The translations under genes and the position numbers were made by a program. DNA of 40,586 bases, from the NCBI GenBank assembly GCA_947624845.1, contig CANQMB010000001.1, positions 1-40,586 on the forward strand, written 5' to 3'. Source of the stretch: an uncultured Bacilli bacterium. Lineage in GTDB: Bacteria; Bacillota_I; Bacilli_A; RF39; UBA660. The notes under the pieces are model-generated. The model worked only from the letters and a program-made list of their open reading frames with translations. It ran no database searches and was not told where the DNA came from. Below are positions 31,943 to 40,221 of this stretch, one piece after another. Within the stretch, counting starts at the first letter, position 1; the number at the start of each line of letters is the position of its first letter.

Positions 31943-32938
31943 ATGACGATAGTTTCAATGAATTATTTATTAGAATCCGGTGTTCATTTCGGACATCAAA
32001 AAAGAAGATGGAATCCTAAAATGAAGGAATACATCTATACAACAAGAGATGATATTTATATTATCGATTTAAAAAAGACAGTAGAAAAATTAGAAGAAGC
32101 CTATGAAGCAATGAAAAAAATTGCTGAAGAAGGTGGAAAGTTCTTGTTTGTTGGAACAAAGAAACAAGCGCAAGAGGCTGCAGAAGAGGCTGCTGTTCGT
32201 ACAAATATGTACTTTGTTAACGAAAGATGGTTAGGTGGAACGTTAACAAACTTTAAAACTATTCGTTCTAGAGTTAGAAGAATGGATGAAATTGACAAAA
32301 TGGAAAGTGATGGAACTTTTGATTTATTACCAAAAAAAGAAGTTATTCAAATTAGAAAAGAATATGAAAAATTAAATCGTAATTTACGTGGAATTCGTGA
32401 AATGAAAAAAGTTCCTCAAGCTTTAGTAATTGTCGATCCAAAGAAAGAGGATATTGCAATTAAAGAAGCTCATATTTTAGGGATTCCAGTATTCGGAATT
32501 GTAGATACCAACTGTGATCCAGATGTTGTCGACTATGTGATTCCAGGAAATGATGATGCAGTTCGTGCAGTAAAATTGATGATTGGTGTTCTTGCCAATG
32601 CAATTGCCACTGTCAATGGAAATGAAGTTATCGATTACTTAACTGAGGAAGATAAACAGAAATCTTCAAAGAAAGAAGAAGTAAAAGCAGAAAAAGAAGT
32701 TGCAGTTGAAGAGAAAGCAACAGAAAAGAAAGTAGAAGAGCCAAAAGTTGAAGAACCAAAGGAAAAAGTTCAACCTGCTAAAAAAGAAGTAAAGAAAGAA
32801 ACCAAAAAAGAAGAAAAAAAGGAAGAGGCTAATTTAGAAAAAATGACATTAGCAGATCTTAAGAAAATGGCAAAAGAAAAGAGTATTAAAGGATACTCTA
32901 CTATGAAAAAAGCAGAATTAATTGAAGTTTTAAAATAA
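31943..32938 (+). CDS. rpsB: 30S ribosomal protein S2 with an extra C-terminal Rho_N/SAP-like module
   Basis: 331 residues against the usual ~230-260. The core (SMNYLLESGVHFGHQKRRWN, then FVGTKKQAQEAAEEAA, FVNERWLGGTLTNFKTI, ALVIVDPKKEDIAIKEA and GIVDTNCDPDVVDYVIPGND) is ordinary S2, ending near residue 232. A ~65-residue Lys/Glu/Pro linker follows. The last 32 residues (300-331), starting KMTLADLKKMAKEKSIK and ending TMKKAELIEVLK, match the module at the end of L20. S2 binds late to the 30S head-platform side; the module may reach out into solvent. RBS AAAAGGAG. Confidence 0.95.
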   Translation: MTIVSMNYLLESGVHFGHQKRRWNPKMKEYIYTTRDDIYIIDLKKTVEKLEEAYEAMKKIAEEGGKFLFVGTKKQAQEAAEEAAVRTNMYFVNERWLGGTLTNFKTIRSRVRRMDEIDKMESDGTFDLLPKKEVIQIRKEYEKLNRNLRGIREMKKVPQALVIVDPKKEDIAIKEAHILGIPVFGIVDTNCDPDVVDYVIPGNDDAVRAVKLMIGVLANAIATVNGNEVIDYLTEEDKQKSSKKEEVKAEKEVAVEEKATEKKVEEPKVEEPKEKVQPAKKEVKKETKKEEKKEEANLEKMTLADLKKMAKEKSIKGYSTMKKAELIEVLK

Positions 32939-32943
32939 TTTGG

Positions 32944-32972
32944 AGGGTGGCAGGTGATGACACCCTTTTTTA
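32944..32972 (+). terminator. Hairpin terminator/attenuator between rpsB and tsf
   Basis: AGGGTG (32944-32949) pairs with CACCCT (32961-32966), then TTTTT. It sits inside the rpsB-tsf transcript, so it likely trims rather than stops expression of tsf. Confidence 0.7.
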
Positions 32973-33001
32973 TAGGAAATTAAAACAAAAGGAGGATATA
33001 T

Positions 33002-33874
33002 ATGTTTAGTGCAAGTGATGTAAAAGAATTAAGAGAAAAAACGGGAGCGGGAATGCTTGATTGTAAAAAAGCATTAGAGGCTACGGAAGGAAAAATGGAA
33101 CAAGCGATTGATTGGTTGAGAGAAAAAGGAATTTCTAAAGCTGCAAAAAAAGAATCTCGTATTGCAGCGGAAGGACTTTGTGTCATTAAAACAGATAACA
33201 ATCAAGCTGTAATGTTAGAAATCAATTCTGAAACTGACTTTGTTGCCAAAAATGAGGAATTTGTAAATTTTGCAAACAAGTTAGCCGATGTAATTTTAAA
33301 AAATGATGTAAAAGAAGTAGAAGACGTTTTAAAGATTGAAGAAGATGGGGAAAGTATAGAGCAAAAATTAGTCGCTCTTGTTGCCAAAATCGGAGAAAAA
33401 ATTAGTTTTCGTCGTTTTGTAAAAATAGAAAAACAAGATCAAGAACAATTTGGCCCTTATCTACATATGGGTGGAAAAATTGGTGCTCTAGTAGTAACTG
33501 CAAATACAACGGAAGAAGTCGCTAGAGATGTAGCAATGCATGTGGCAGCAATGAATCCCGTTTGTGTAACTCGAAATGAAGTTCCTAAAGATATGTTAGA
33601 AAGAGAAGAAAAAATTGTAAAAGAACAAGTGATGGCCGAAGGAAAACCAGAAGCAATCGCTGAAAAAATGGTCGTTGGAAGAATGAATAAATTCTATAAA
33701 GAATCTTGCTTAGAAGAACAAGAATTTATTAAGGATTCTTCAAAATCTGTAGGAAATTATGTAAAAGAAAATGGGGGAAGTCTTGTTTCTATGGTAAGAT
33801 TTTCTGTTGGAGAAGGAATTGAAAAGAAACAAGAAGATTTTGCAACAGAAGTAATGAATCAAATTCATGGTTAA
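33002..33874 (+). CDS. tsf: Elongation factor Ts
   Basis: 290 residues. KELREKTGAGMLDCKKALEA and EQAIDWLREKGISKAAKKES form the N-terminal UBA-like domain; LEINSETDFVAKNEEFVNFA and ALVVTANTTEEVARDVAMHV form the core; the C-terminal end is EVMNQIHG. EF-Ts exchanges GDP for GTP on EF-Tu. It follows rpsB in the usual order, with RBS AAAGGAGG. Confidence 0.96.
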   Translation: MFSASDVKELREKTGAGMLDCKKALEATEGKMEQAIDWLREKGISKAAKKESRIAAEGLCVIKTDNNQAVMLEINSETDFVAKNEEFVNFANKLADVILKNDVKEVEDVLKIEEDGESIEQKLVALVAKIGEKISFRRFVKIEKQDQEQFGPYLHMGGKIGALVVTANTTEEVARDVAMHVAAMNPVCVTRNEVPKDMLEREEKIVKEQVMAEGKPEAIAEKMVVGRMNKFYKESCLEEQEFIKDSSKSVGNYVKENGGSLVSMVRFSVGEGIEKKQEDFATEVMNQIHG

Positions 33875-33888
33875 ATTTTGGAGTAGTT

Positions 33889-34431
33889 ATGAAAAAAGTC
33901 GTTCTTTTTCTCGGAGTCCTTTTATTCGTCTGTGGTTGTTCTGTTCAAAAAGTAGAAGAACAGAAGGACAATGAAAAGTTTTCTATCGAATATAATATTA
34001 GTAAAAATAATCCCTTTATCTATGCAAAAATAGATGAAGTTCTCTTTCTTTTAAAAGAAGAAAATGGGATCTTGTTTTTAGGAGACTCTGATAGTGAATG
34101 GTCTAGAGTTTTTGCCAAAATATTAAATCAAGCGTGTAAAAAAACACAGATTGAAAAAGTATATTATTTCAATTTAAAACAAGCAAAAGAAGAAACTCCT
34201 AAAAGATATCAAAAAATTGTAAAGTCGATTCGTCAAGTACTAAAAAAAGAGGAGAAATTAGAATATCCACTTCTTCTTTTCATCAAAAGTGGTAAAATTA
34301 TCAATTATAGTTTGGGATATGTAGAACTTTCAAAAGATCAGAATGAAGATGGAGTAATAAAAAAAGAACAACAAAAATTAAAGAAAAAATATATTCATTA
34401 TATAGAAGAATTTCAAAAAGATACAAATTAG
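33889..34431 (+). CDS. Thioredoxin-fold-like lipoprotein lacking the CxxC
   Basis: 180 residues. A lipoprotein signal peptide (LLFVCGCS, lipidated at Cys17 or less likely Cys15) is followed by a thioredoxin-like pattern: a strand GILFLG, an active-site turn, a helix SRVFAKILNQA, a second strand KVYYFNL and a later PLLLFIKSGKII strand. At the redox position (residues 69-72), where relatives have C-x-x-C, it has S-E-W-S. So the fold is probably kept but thiol chemistry is lost, and it may bind peptides or act as a chaperone. It lies 14 bases after tsf, where pyrH usually sits. Fold call is by pattern only. Confidence 0.6.
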   Translation: MKKVVLFLGVLLFVCGCSVQKVEEQKDNEKFSIEYNISKNNPFIYAKIDEVLFLLKEENGILFLGDSDSEWSRVFAKILNQACKKTQIEKVYYFNLKQAKEETPKRYQKIVKSIRQVLKKEEKLEYPLLLFIKSGKIINYSLGYVELSKDQNEDGVIKKEQQKLKKKYIHYIEEFQKDTN

Positions 34432-34441
34432 TGTCTTTTTT
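34415..34441 (+). terminator. Terminator overlapping the lipoprotein stop codon
   Basis: AAAAAGATAC (34415-34424) pairs with GTGTCTTTTT (34431-34440) with one T-G wobble, then more T's. The TAG stop is in the loop. Confidence 0.75.
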
Positions 34442-34511
34442 TTGATTCCTATATTTTTCTTTTCTTTCTGAATAAGTTATATTATAATAATAACAAGGAG
34501 AGATGAAAAAT

Positions 34512-35057
34512 ATGGAAAATGATATTATTCCGAAAAGCAAAGAACAATTTGATAAAGCAATTGAAGCATTAGAAAAAAAATTTACGACAGTTCGAGCAGG
34601 AAGAGCAAATCCATCGAGTTTAGATGGGGTGATGGTTTCTTATTATGGGAGCATGACTCCTTTAAAACAATTGACGACGATTTCAGTTCCCGAAGGGAAT
34701 CAGTTATTAATTAAACCTTTTGATAAGAGTTGTCTAGCAGAAATTGAAAAAGCGATATTAGCTGCTAATTTAGGTTATACGCCCAACAACGATGGAGAAA
34801 CGATTCGAATTATCATTCCAGCACTGACAGAAGAAAGAAGAAAAGAGTTAACAAAACAAGTGAAAATGTTGGCAGAAGAAGGGAAAGTCCGCATCCGAAA
34901 CATTCGTCATGAAGCCATGGAAAAAATTGAAAAAGAAAAACTTCCAGAAGATGTAGAAAAAGGATTAGAAAAACAAATTCAAGATTTGGTTAACACATAT
35001 AATAAGAAAGTAGAAGAATTACTTAAAGAAAAAGAACAAGAATTGTTGACGGTTTAA
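34512..35057 (+). CDS. frr: Ribosome recycling factor
   Basis: 181 residues, normal for RRF. FTTVRAGRANPSSLDGVMVSYYG and PLKQLTTISVPEGNQLLIKPFDKS, then IIIPALTEERRKELTKQVK and IRNIRHEAMEKIEKEK are RRF signatures. It splits post-termination ribosomes together with EF-G. An ATG at 34503 is only 2 bases from the AAGGAG, so I prefer the ATG at 34512. A TATAAT-like sequence lies just upstream (around 34480). Confidence 0.96.
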   Translation: MENDIIPKSKEQFDKAIEALEKKFTTVRAGRANPSSLDGVMVSYYGSMTPLKQLTTISVPEGNQLLIKPFDKSCLAEIEKAILAANLGYTPNNDGETIRIIIPALTEERRKELTKQVKMLAEEGKVRIRNIRHEAMEKIEKEKLPEDVEKGLEKQIQDLVNTYNKKVEELLKEKEQELLTV

Positions 35058-35065
35058 AAAATTCA

Positions 35066-35094
35066 TTTACAAAAGAAAACAAATATGTTAAAAT
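35066..35094 (+). promoter_or_regulatory. Promoter of the pheST T-box transcript
   Basis: TTTACA (35066-35071), 17 bases, TAAAAT (35089-35094), just downstream of frr. Confidence 0.7.
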
Positions 35095-35099
35095 TAGTC

Positions 35100-35315
35100 A
35101 TATCGACGAAGAGAAAAGAGTAGTAGTAAACAATTTACTTGTAGAGAGATTATGGTTGGTGAAAATAATCAGTAATAGTTTATGAATTCGCTTTTTTAGT
35201 TCTTATTAATAGTAAGCGTAAATCTTGCGTTAAAAGATTCAAGTGTATAGTGAACAACTATAAATTAAGGTGGTACCGCGAAAGATTCGTCCTTAAATTT
35301 ATAGTTGTTTTTATT
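35100..35315 (+). promoter_or_regulatory. T-box riboswitch for tRNA-Phe
   Basis: The T-box core AAGGTGGTACCGCG lies at 35268-35281. The specifier triplet TTC (Phe) lies at 35187-35189 in the bulge of Stem I (segment TTATGAATTCGC). The TGGT bulge would read A73 of uncharged tRNA-Phe. The terminator pairs AACAACTATAAAT...AAGG (35253-35270) with CCTT...TTATAGTTGTT (35291-35309), and the T-box sequence overlaps it for antitermination. Uncharged tRNA-Phe should turn on pheST. Confidence 0.93.
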
Positions 35316-35329
35316 TAGGAGGAGTTACT

Positions 35330-36376
35330 ATGAACAAGGAAAATGAAATATTAAAATCTTTGGAAGAGGATCAAAAGAAGATTACCACTTTACAAGAATT
35401 AAATGAATTAAAAGTAAAGTATTTAGGTAAAAAAGGTCTCATTACAGAATTGAATGCAGAAATTAAAAATGTAGCGGTAGAAGAAAAAAAAGCTTTTGGT
35501 CAAATGGTCAATGCTCTAAAAGAAAAATTCTTAAATTTTTATGAAAGTAAAAAAGAATCTTTAGAAGAGGAAATTTTAAATAAGAAGTTAGAACAGGAAG
35601 CCATTGATATCAGTTTACCTAGTAAGAAAGTAAAAAGAGGATCTCTTCATCCTATGACTAGAATTACTGAAGAATTTGAAGATTTATTTGTATCCATGGG
35701 ATATACTGTTTACGAAGGACCTGAAATTGAAAGTGATGAAAATTGTTTTCAAAAATTAAATTTACCAAAGGGACATCCTGCAAGAGATGCACAAGATACT
35801 TTTTATTTAAAAGATGAGTATGAAAATTATCTTCTTCGTACACAAACTTCTACTGCACAAGTAAGAGCGATGGAAGATCATACAGAAAAAGGACCACTTC
35901 GCATTGTTTGTCCTGGAAAAGTGTACCGAAGAGATGAGGATGCTACTCATTCTCATCAATTTATGCAAATAGAAGGATTGGTCATTGATGAGAACATTTC
36001 TATGGCAGATTTAAAAGGGACTTTAGAATTATTCTGTAAAAAAATTCTAGGAGAAAAAACCAAAGTACGTTTTCGTCCTAGCTTCTTTCCATTTACTGAA
36101 CCTTCTGTAGAAGTTGATGTCAGTTGTTTTAAGTGCCAAGGAAAAGGCTGTGCTTTATGTAAAGGAACAGGTTGGATTGAAGTCTTAGGTGCTGGAATGG
36201 TGCATCCTCATGTTCTAGAAATGAGTGGATACGATAGCAAAAAGTATCAAGGATTTGCATTTGGAACAGGAATTGATCGTTTTGCGATGTTTAAATATGG
36301 TATTCCTGATATTCGAACGATTTATGGAAATGATATTCGTTTTATTGAACAGTTCGATAGAAAGGATAGTGAATAA
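35330..36376 (+). CDS. pheS: Phenylalanyl-tRNA synthetase alpha subunit
   Basis: 348 residues. Coiled-coil arm at the start (KYLGKKGLITELNAEIKN), then class II motifs HPMTRITEEFEDLFVSMGY, EGPEIESDENCF, LLRTQTSTAQVRAMEDH, GKVYRRDEDATHSHQFMQIE and the motif 3 region AFGTGIDRFAMFKYGI. A small four-cysteine insert (CFKCQGKGCALCKGTG) before GAGMVHPHVL could bind zinc; it occurs in a subset of bacterial PheS. RBS TTAGGAGGAG. Its stop is one base before pheT. Confidence 0.96.
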   Translation: MNKENEILKSLEEDQKKITTLQELNELKVKYLGKKGLITELNAEIKNVAVEEKKAFGQMVNALKEKFLNFYESKKESLEEEILNKKLEQEAIDISLPSKKVKRGSLHPMTRITEEFEDLFVSMGYTVYEGPEIESDENCFQKLNLPKGHPARDAQDTFYLKDEYENYLLRTQTSTAQVRAMEDHTEKGPLRIVCPGKVYRRDEDATHSHQFMQIEGLVIDENISMADLKGTLELFCKKILGEKTKVRFRPSFFPFTEPSVEVDVSCFKCQGKGCALCKGTGWIEVLGAGMVHPHVLEMSGYDSKKYQGFAFGTGIDRFAMFKYGIPDIRTIYGNDIRFIEQFDRKDSE

Positions 36377-36377
36377 T

Positions 36378-38750
36378 ATGAAGTTAAGTAGAAAATTTGT
36401 AAGTGATTATATTGATTTAGATCCTGAGTTATCGATTGAACAAATCGCTCTAGATATGACGAATGTTGGAAATGAATTTGATTCAGCTTCTCCATGGGTT
36501 AGCTGTACGAATTTAGTAGTAGGAGAGGTCTTAGAATGTGAAAATCATCCAGATTCGGATCATTTACATGTTTGTCAAGTAGATGTAGGCAAGGAAGTTT
36601 TACAAATTGTCTGTGGCGCTCCCAATGTTCGAAAAGGTTTAAAAGTGATTGTTGCCTTGCCAGGGGCAAAACTTCCTCTAGGGGAGATTAAAAAAACAAC
36701 CATTCGAGGAGTAGAATCTAATGGTATGATCTGTTCTATTGCAGAACTTGGTATCGACCATAAATATTTAGAAGAAAAAGATTATAAAGGAATTCACGAA
36801 TTCGATAAAGAGGCACCAGTTGGATCGGATCCCATCGCTCTATTAGGATACGATGATGAAATTATCGATTTTGAATTGACTTCAAATCGTGGGGATTTGT
36901 TAAGTATCTTAGGTATGGCTTATGAACTTGGTGCAATTTATAAGAAGAAAGTAAAAGAGATGGAAGTTTCTTTCAAGGAAAATAAAGAAAAAATAGAACG
37001 AGATTTTCATGTGGAAGTAAAGACCGATTATTGTTCTTTATTTCTAGCCAAAAAAGTAGTTGGAGTAAAAATAAAAGAAAGTCCAGATTTCATTAAAAAA
37101 CGCCTAATGGCATCTGGAATTCGACCTATTAATAATGTCGTTGATATTTCTAATTATGTTATGTTAGAAACAGGACAACCTCTTCATTATTATGATGCCG
37201 ATCGCCTAGGAGATCAAATTGTCGTACGAATGGCGAAAGAAGGAGAAAAATTGACGACACTCGATGGAATTGAAAGAACTTTGTCAACCGAAGATATTGC
37301 AATTACAAATGGCGAAGATGTCATTGGCCTTGCTGGTGTGATGGGTGGTTTATCTACGGAAGTAGAAATGGATACAAAAGACATTATTATTGAGTCTGCT
37401 ATTTTCGACAACGTAAAAATTCGAAAAACATCGAAAAAAATTCTAAGAAGTGAGGCTTCTAATCGTTTTGAAAAGGGATTAGATCCAAAAAGAAGTTATT
37501 TGGCTATTCTCCGTAGTTGTCATCTATTAGAAAAATATGCAGATGCAACCATCGTTGGTGGTATGATTGAATACAATCATGAAAATATGGATGAAAAAGT
37601 GATTGAAATTACTTTAGATAAAATTAAAAAAGTATTAGGAATAGAAATTTCTATGGAAGAAGTAAAAAATATTTTCTTGGACTTAGATTTTAAAGTAGAT
37701 GTAGAAAAAGAGAAAATGATCGTCACAGTTCCAACGAGAAGATTAGATATTTCGATTGCCGAAGATTTAATTGAAGAAGTTGGAAGAATTTATGGAATGG
37801 ATAAGATTGAAGGAAAATTACCAATTTTAGACGTCATTACGGGTAGTTATAATAAAACAAGGAGAAATATAAAACATAAATTAGCAGATTTAGGATTAAA
37901 TGAGACTTTTAGTTATTCCTTGATTCCAAATCAGGAAGTTCATCGATTTACTACAGATCATTTTAAAGAGGTGATGTTAGATTATCCAATGAGTGAGGAT
38001 AAAAATACACTTCGGTATAGTCTTTTATATTCCTTAAAGGAGATTTATTTATATAATAAAGCTAGAAATCAAAGTAATATTTCCATTTTTGAAATTGGAA
38101 AAGGATTTTATCAAGAAGAAGATATTTATAAAGAAGATTTAAAGTTAGCAATCTTAATGAGTGGAGATTATTATTTAGATATTCAAAATCAAAAGGTTGA
38201 TTTTTATATCATCAAAGGAATTTGCGAGGAATTATTCAATTATTTAGGTTATGAAAATCGATATCGTTTTGAAGCAAGTTCTAATTTACCAAAAGAATTT
38301 CATCCAGGACAAAGTGCAAATATTATTTTGCAAGGAAAACAAGTAGGTGTGATTGGAAAAATTCATCCTAATATTTTAAAAGAGGATGTCTATGCAATGG
38401 AAATTAATTTAGATCAATTACTACAAAATCGACCAACTCGAATGGAATATAAGGATATTCCTAAATATCCAAGTATTGAAAAAGATTTTGCCTTTGTAGT
38501 GAAAAAGAATATTATGGCCGAAGAGTTAATTGAAATTATTAAAAAAACAGGAGGAAAACTTTTAACAAATGTAAGAATATTCGATGTGTATGAAGGAGAA
38601 AAAGTAGGAGTGGATGAAAAGTCGATTGCATTTAAATTAACATTTATGGATCCAACAAGAACTTTAACAGAGGATGAAGTTATGACGGTATTCAATAAAA
38701 TTATTGAAAAAGTGGAGAATAATCTTTCTGCAAAGTTGAGAGACGAATAA
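36378..38750 (+). CDS. pheT: Phenylalanyl-tRNA synthetase beta subunit
   Basis: 790 residues. The order is: start domain MKLSRKFVSDYIDLD; tRNA-binding OB domain with VLECENHPDSDHLHVCQVDVG and IVCGAPNVRKGL; B3/B4 editing domain with FELTSNRGDLLSILGMAYEL; IRPINNVVDISNYVMLETGQ; B5; and a C-terminal FDX-ACB domain with KYPSIEKDFAFVV and DVYEGEKVGVDEKSIAFKL. Together with PheS it forms the alpha2-beta2 enzyme. I chose the ATG at 36378 because an upstream open frame lies inside pheS. Its terminator follows immediately. Confidence 0.96.
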   Translation: MKLSRKFVSDYIDLDPELSIEQIALDMTNVGNEFDSASPWVSCTNLVVGEVLECENHPDSDHLHVCQVDVGKEVLQIVCGAPNVRKGLKVIVALPGAKLPLGEIKKTTIRGVESNGMICSIAELGIDHKYLEEKDYKGIHEFDKEAPVGSDPIALLGYDDEIIDFELTSNRGDLLSILGMAYELGAIYKKKVKEMEVSFKENKEKIERDFHVEVKTDYCSLFLAKKVVGVKIKESPDFIKKRLMASGIRPINNVVDISNYVMLETGQPLHYYDADRLGDQIVVRMAKEGEKLTTLDGIERTLSTEDIAITNGEDVIGLAGVMGGLSTEVEMDTKDIIIESAIFDNVKIRKTSKKILRSEASNRFEKGLDPKRSYLAILRSCHLLEKYADATIVGGMIEYNHENMDEKVIEITLDKIKKVLGIEISMEEVKNIFLDLDFKVDVEKEKMIVTVPTRRLDISIAEDLIEEVGRIYGMDKIEGKLPILDVITGSYNKTRRNIKHKLADLGLNETFSYSLIPNQEVHRFTTDHFKEVMLDYPMSEDKNTLRYSLLYSLKEIYLYNKARNQSNISIFEIGKGFYQEEDIYKEDLKLAILMSGDYYLDIQNQKVDFYIIKGICEELFNYLGYENRYRFEASSNLPKEFHPGQSANIILQGKQVGVIGKIHPNILKEDVYAMEINLDQLLQNRPTRMEYKDIPKYPSIEKDFAFVVKKNIMAEELIEIIKKTGGKLLTNVRIFDVYEGEKVGVDEKSIAFKLTFMDPTRTLTEDEVMTVFNKIIEKVENNLSAKLRDE

Positions 38751-38778
38751 GATGGATATAAAATATATCCATCTTTTT
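38749..38778 (+). terminator. Terminator after pheT
   Basis: AAGATGGATATA (38749-38760) pairs with TATATCCATCTT (38764-38775) around a three-base loop, then T's. It also overlaps the pheT stop. Confidence 0.88.
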
Positions 38779-38780
38779 TA

Positions 38781-38996
38781 TTATTTTTTTAAAACTTTTT
38801 CTAAAAATATTTTCTTTTCAAAAGACCCTCTTTTTTCACATTTTTTATTTGCGACGGTGATTACTTCCTCTAATGTTGCATTTTCTAATTGAGCTAAATA
38901 CTTTATAACTTCTAACATGTCAGCAAGTTCTTCTATTCTATTTTTTCCAGAGGCATCTAATACTTCTCGATAAAGTTCGAGTATTAATTGGTTTCC
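38781..38996 (-). pseudogene. Remnant of a phosphoribosyl-ATP-pyrophosphohydrolase-like (MazG-type) gene
   Basis: On the minus strand the frame 38781-38996 is open for 71 codons with no start codon at its head; it is preceded in frame by TGA (38997-38999). It reads ...LILELYREVLDASGKNRIEE, then LADMLEVIKYLAQLENATLE and ANKKCEKRGSFEKKIFLEKVL. This is the C-terminal half of the small NTP pyrophosphohydrolases that normally begin KLVRDKIPEI (E-E-L-A-D-x-L-E-V-I ... K-x-x-K-R-G-x-F-x-x-x-I-F-L). The N-terminal KLVRD part is missing. Just upstream another frame gives FLEETN, which joins well to QLILELYRE, so a frameshift near 38990 is likely. The gene is dead or truncated. Confidence 0.7.
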
Positions 38997-39045
38997 TCAA
39001 GGAAAGAGTACGACGACTCTATATTATCCTTCATTTATAATTTTC

Positions 39046-39738
39046 TTATTTAATATTAAAGAAATTATCTATTCCAATGACACCATCATAATAATTATTC
39101 ATGATTTCGATACATAGTTTAACACTTTCATTATCAATAATTTGATTCGTTTTATAGTTGTTAATAATTTGATTAAATAAATTATCATAGTAAAAAGTAA
39201 TGGATCCATATTTTGATTGGATCAAAATAGCAACTAAATCATTAATTTTTGATTTAATATCTTCTTCTAAATTTGATAATAAATAATCATTTATATTAAC
39301 TTTTTCTCCATCAATTTCCATCTCACTACCAAGGATAGAAGATAATTTCTTTTGTAATGGCAACTCTTCATTTTTAATATCTTCTATTAAATAGTTTTTA
39401 TATTGTAATGTTTTTTCTACTGTATATTTGGAAATTTCTTTTTCTTTATTATTTGTATTTTTAGGAATTAAATTTCCAATTACAAAATCTTTTTCTTCTG
39501 TTTTATTAAACTCCAATATTTTATCATCATTAATATCAATTAAAGCCCAATATTCAGGTTTGATATGCTCTTCTTTGCTCCAAACGTTATCCTTATCTTC
39601 TGTTAGCATTACACCAACATACAATTTTTCATTTTCCATTCTTAACATAGGATATAGTGGAATATAATTTGTTAACCCTTTTTTTACTTTTTCATCATTG
39701 ACAATATTTAAATATTTGTCCAAATTTAAATTATTCAT
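39046..39738 (-). CDS. Unrecognised soluble protein coupled to an ECF sigma factor
   Basis: 230 residues, no transmembrane segment or signal peptide, acidic and Asn/Ile/Lys-rich. No family recognised. The first part (LTNYIPLYPMLRMENEKLYV-GVMLTED, then YWALIDINDDKILEFNKTEE) looks like a beta-rich sensor domain; the second half is helical (NIND-YLLSNLEEDIKSKINDLV). It overlaps the sigma factor gene by 8 bases (ATGAATAA), so it is translated with it. The usual partner is a membrane anti-sigma factor; this one is cytosolic, so it may be an unusual anti-sigma, a regulator or an effector. Confidence 0.6.
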   Translation of the reverse strand: MNNLNLDKYLNIVNDEKVKKGLTNYIPLYPMLRMENEKLYVGVMLTEDKDNVWSKEEHIKPEYWALIDINDDKILEFNKTEEKDFVIGNLIPKNTNNKEKEISKYTVEKTLQYKNYLIEDIKNEELPLQKKLSSILGSEMEIDGEKVNINDYLLSNLEEDIKSKINDLVAILIQSKYGSITFYYDNLFNQIINNYKTNQIIDNESVKLCIEIMNNYYDGVIGIDNFFNIK

Positions 39739-40204
39739 AATATCTCTCCTTTACTTTATTTCTTGCGCTATATAAAAAATATTTTATATTTGCCTCCTTA
39801 GTGTTTATTTTTTCACTAATTTCTTTTATTGAAAGGTCATCAACATAGTACATTTTAAATACAGTTTTTTCTTTATCTGTTAAACCAATATTATCTAAAC
39901 TATTTATGATTTCTTTATATATAATTTTATCTAATATTACAACTTCATATCCGGATTCTCGAGCTTCTTCCAATATTGTATTACCTTTTTCTTTAACATA
40001 ATTTTTTGCTTTGGTGCACCATAAATTATAAGCAATTTTCCATATTAAATTTTCTATTTTTTCAACCTTGATATTTTTATTGAAATATTCAAATATTGCT
40101 AAAAAAACATCATTTGTTAAATCTTCTGCATCTTCTTTATTGTTAGTTTTTTTAATTGCCCAATTATATATTTTATAATAATATTCATCATAAATTTTGT
40201 CCAT
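39731..40204 (-). CDS. ECF-type sigma-70 family RNA polymerase sigma factor
   Basis: 157 residues. Region 2 is YDEYYYKIYNWAIKKTNNKEDAEDLTNDVFLAIFEYF; region 4 is GLTDKEKTVFKMYYVDDLSIKEISEKINTKEANIKYFLYSARNKVKE, a helix-turn-helix of the ECF type. There is no region 1 or 3. The ATG at 40204 follows AAAGGTGATTATT. A candidate autoregulatory promoter lies upstream (AACCTC, 17 bases, TATATA on the minus strand, 40250-40222). Targets are unknown. Confidence 0.9.
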   Translation of the reverse strand: MDKIYDEYYYKIYNWAIKKTNNKEDAEDLTNDVFLAIFEYFNKNIKVEKIENLIWKIAYNLWCTKAKNYVKEKGNTILEEARESGYEVVILDKIIYKEIINSLDNIGLTDKEKTVFKMYYVDDLSIKEISEKINTKEANIKYFLYSARNKVKERYYE

Positions 40205-40221
40205 AATAATCACCTTTCATT

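Noticed and set aside
36225..36377. Upstream extension of the pheT frame
   Set aside because: It lies inside pheS and has no PheT homology; the real N-terminus MKLSRKFV starts at 36378.
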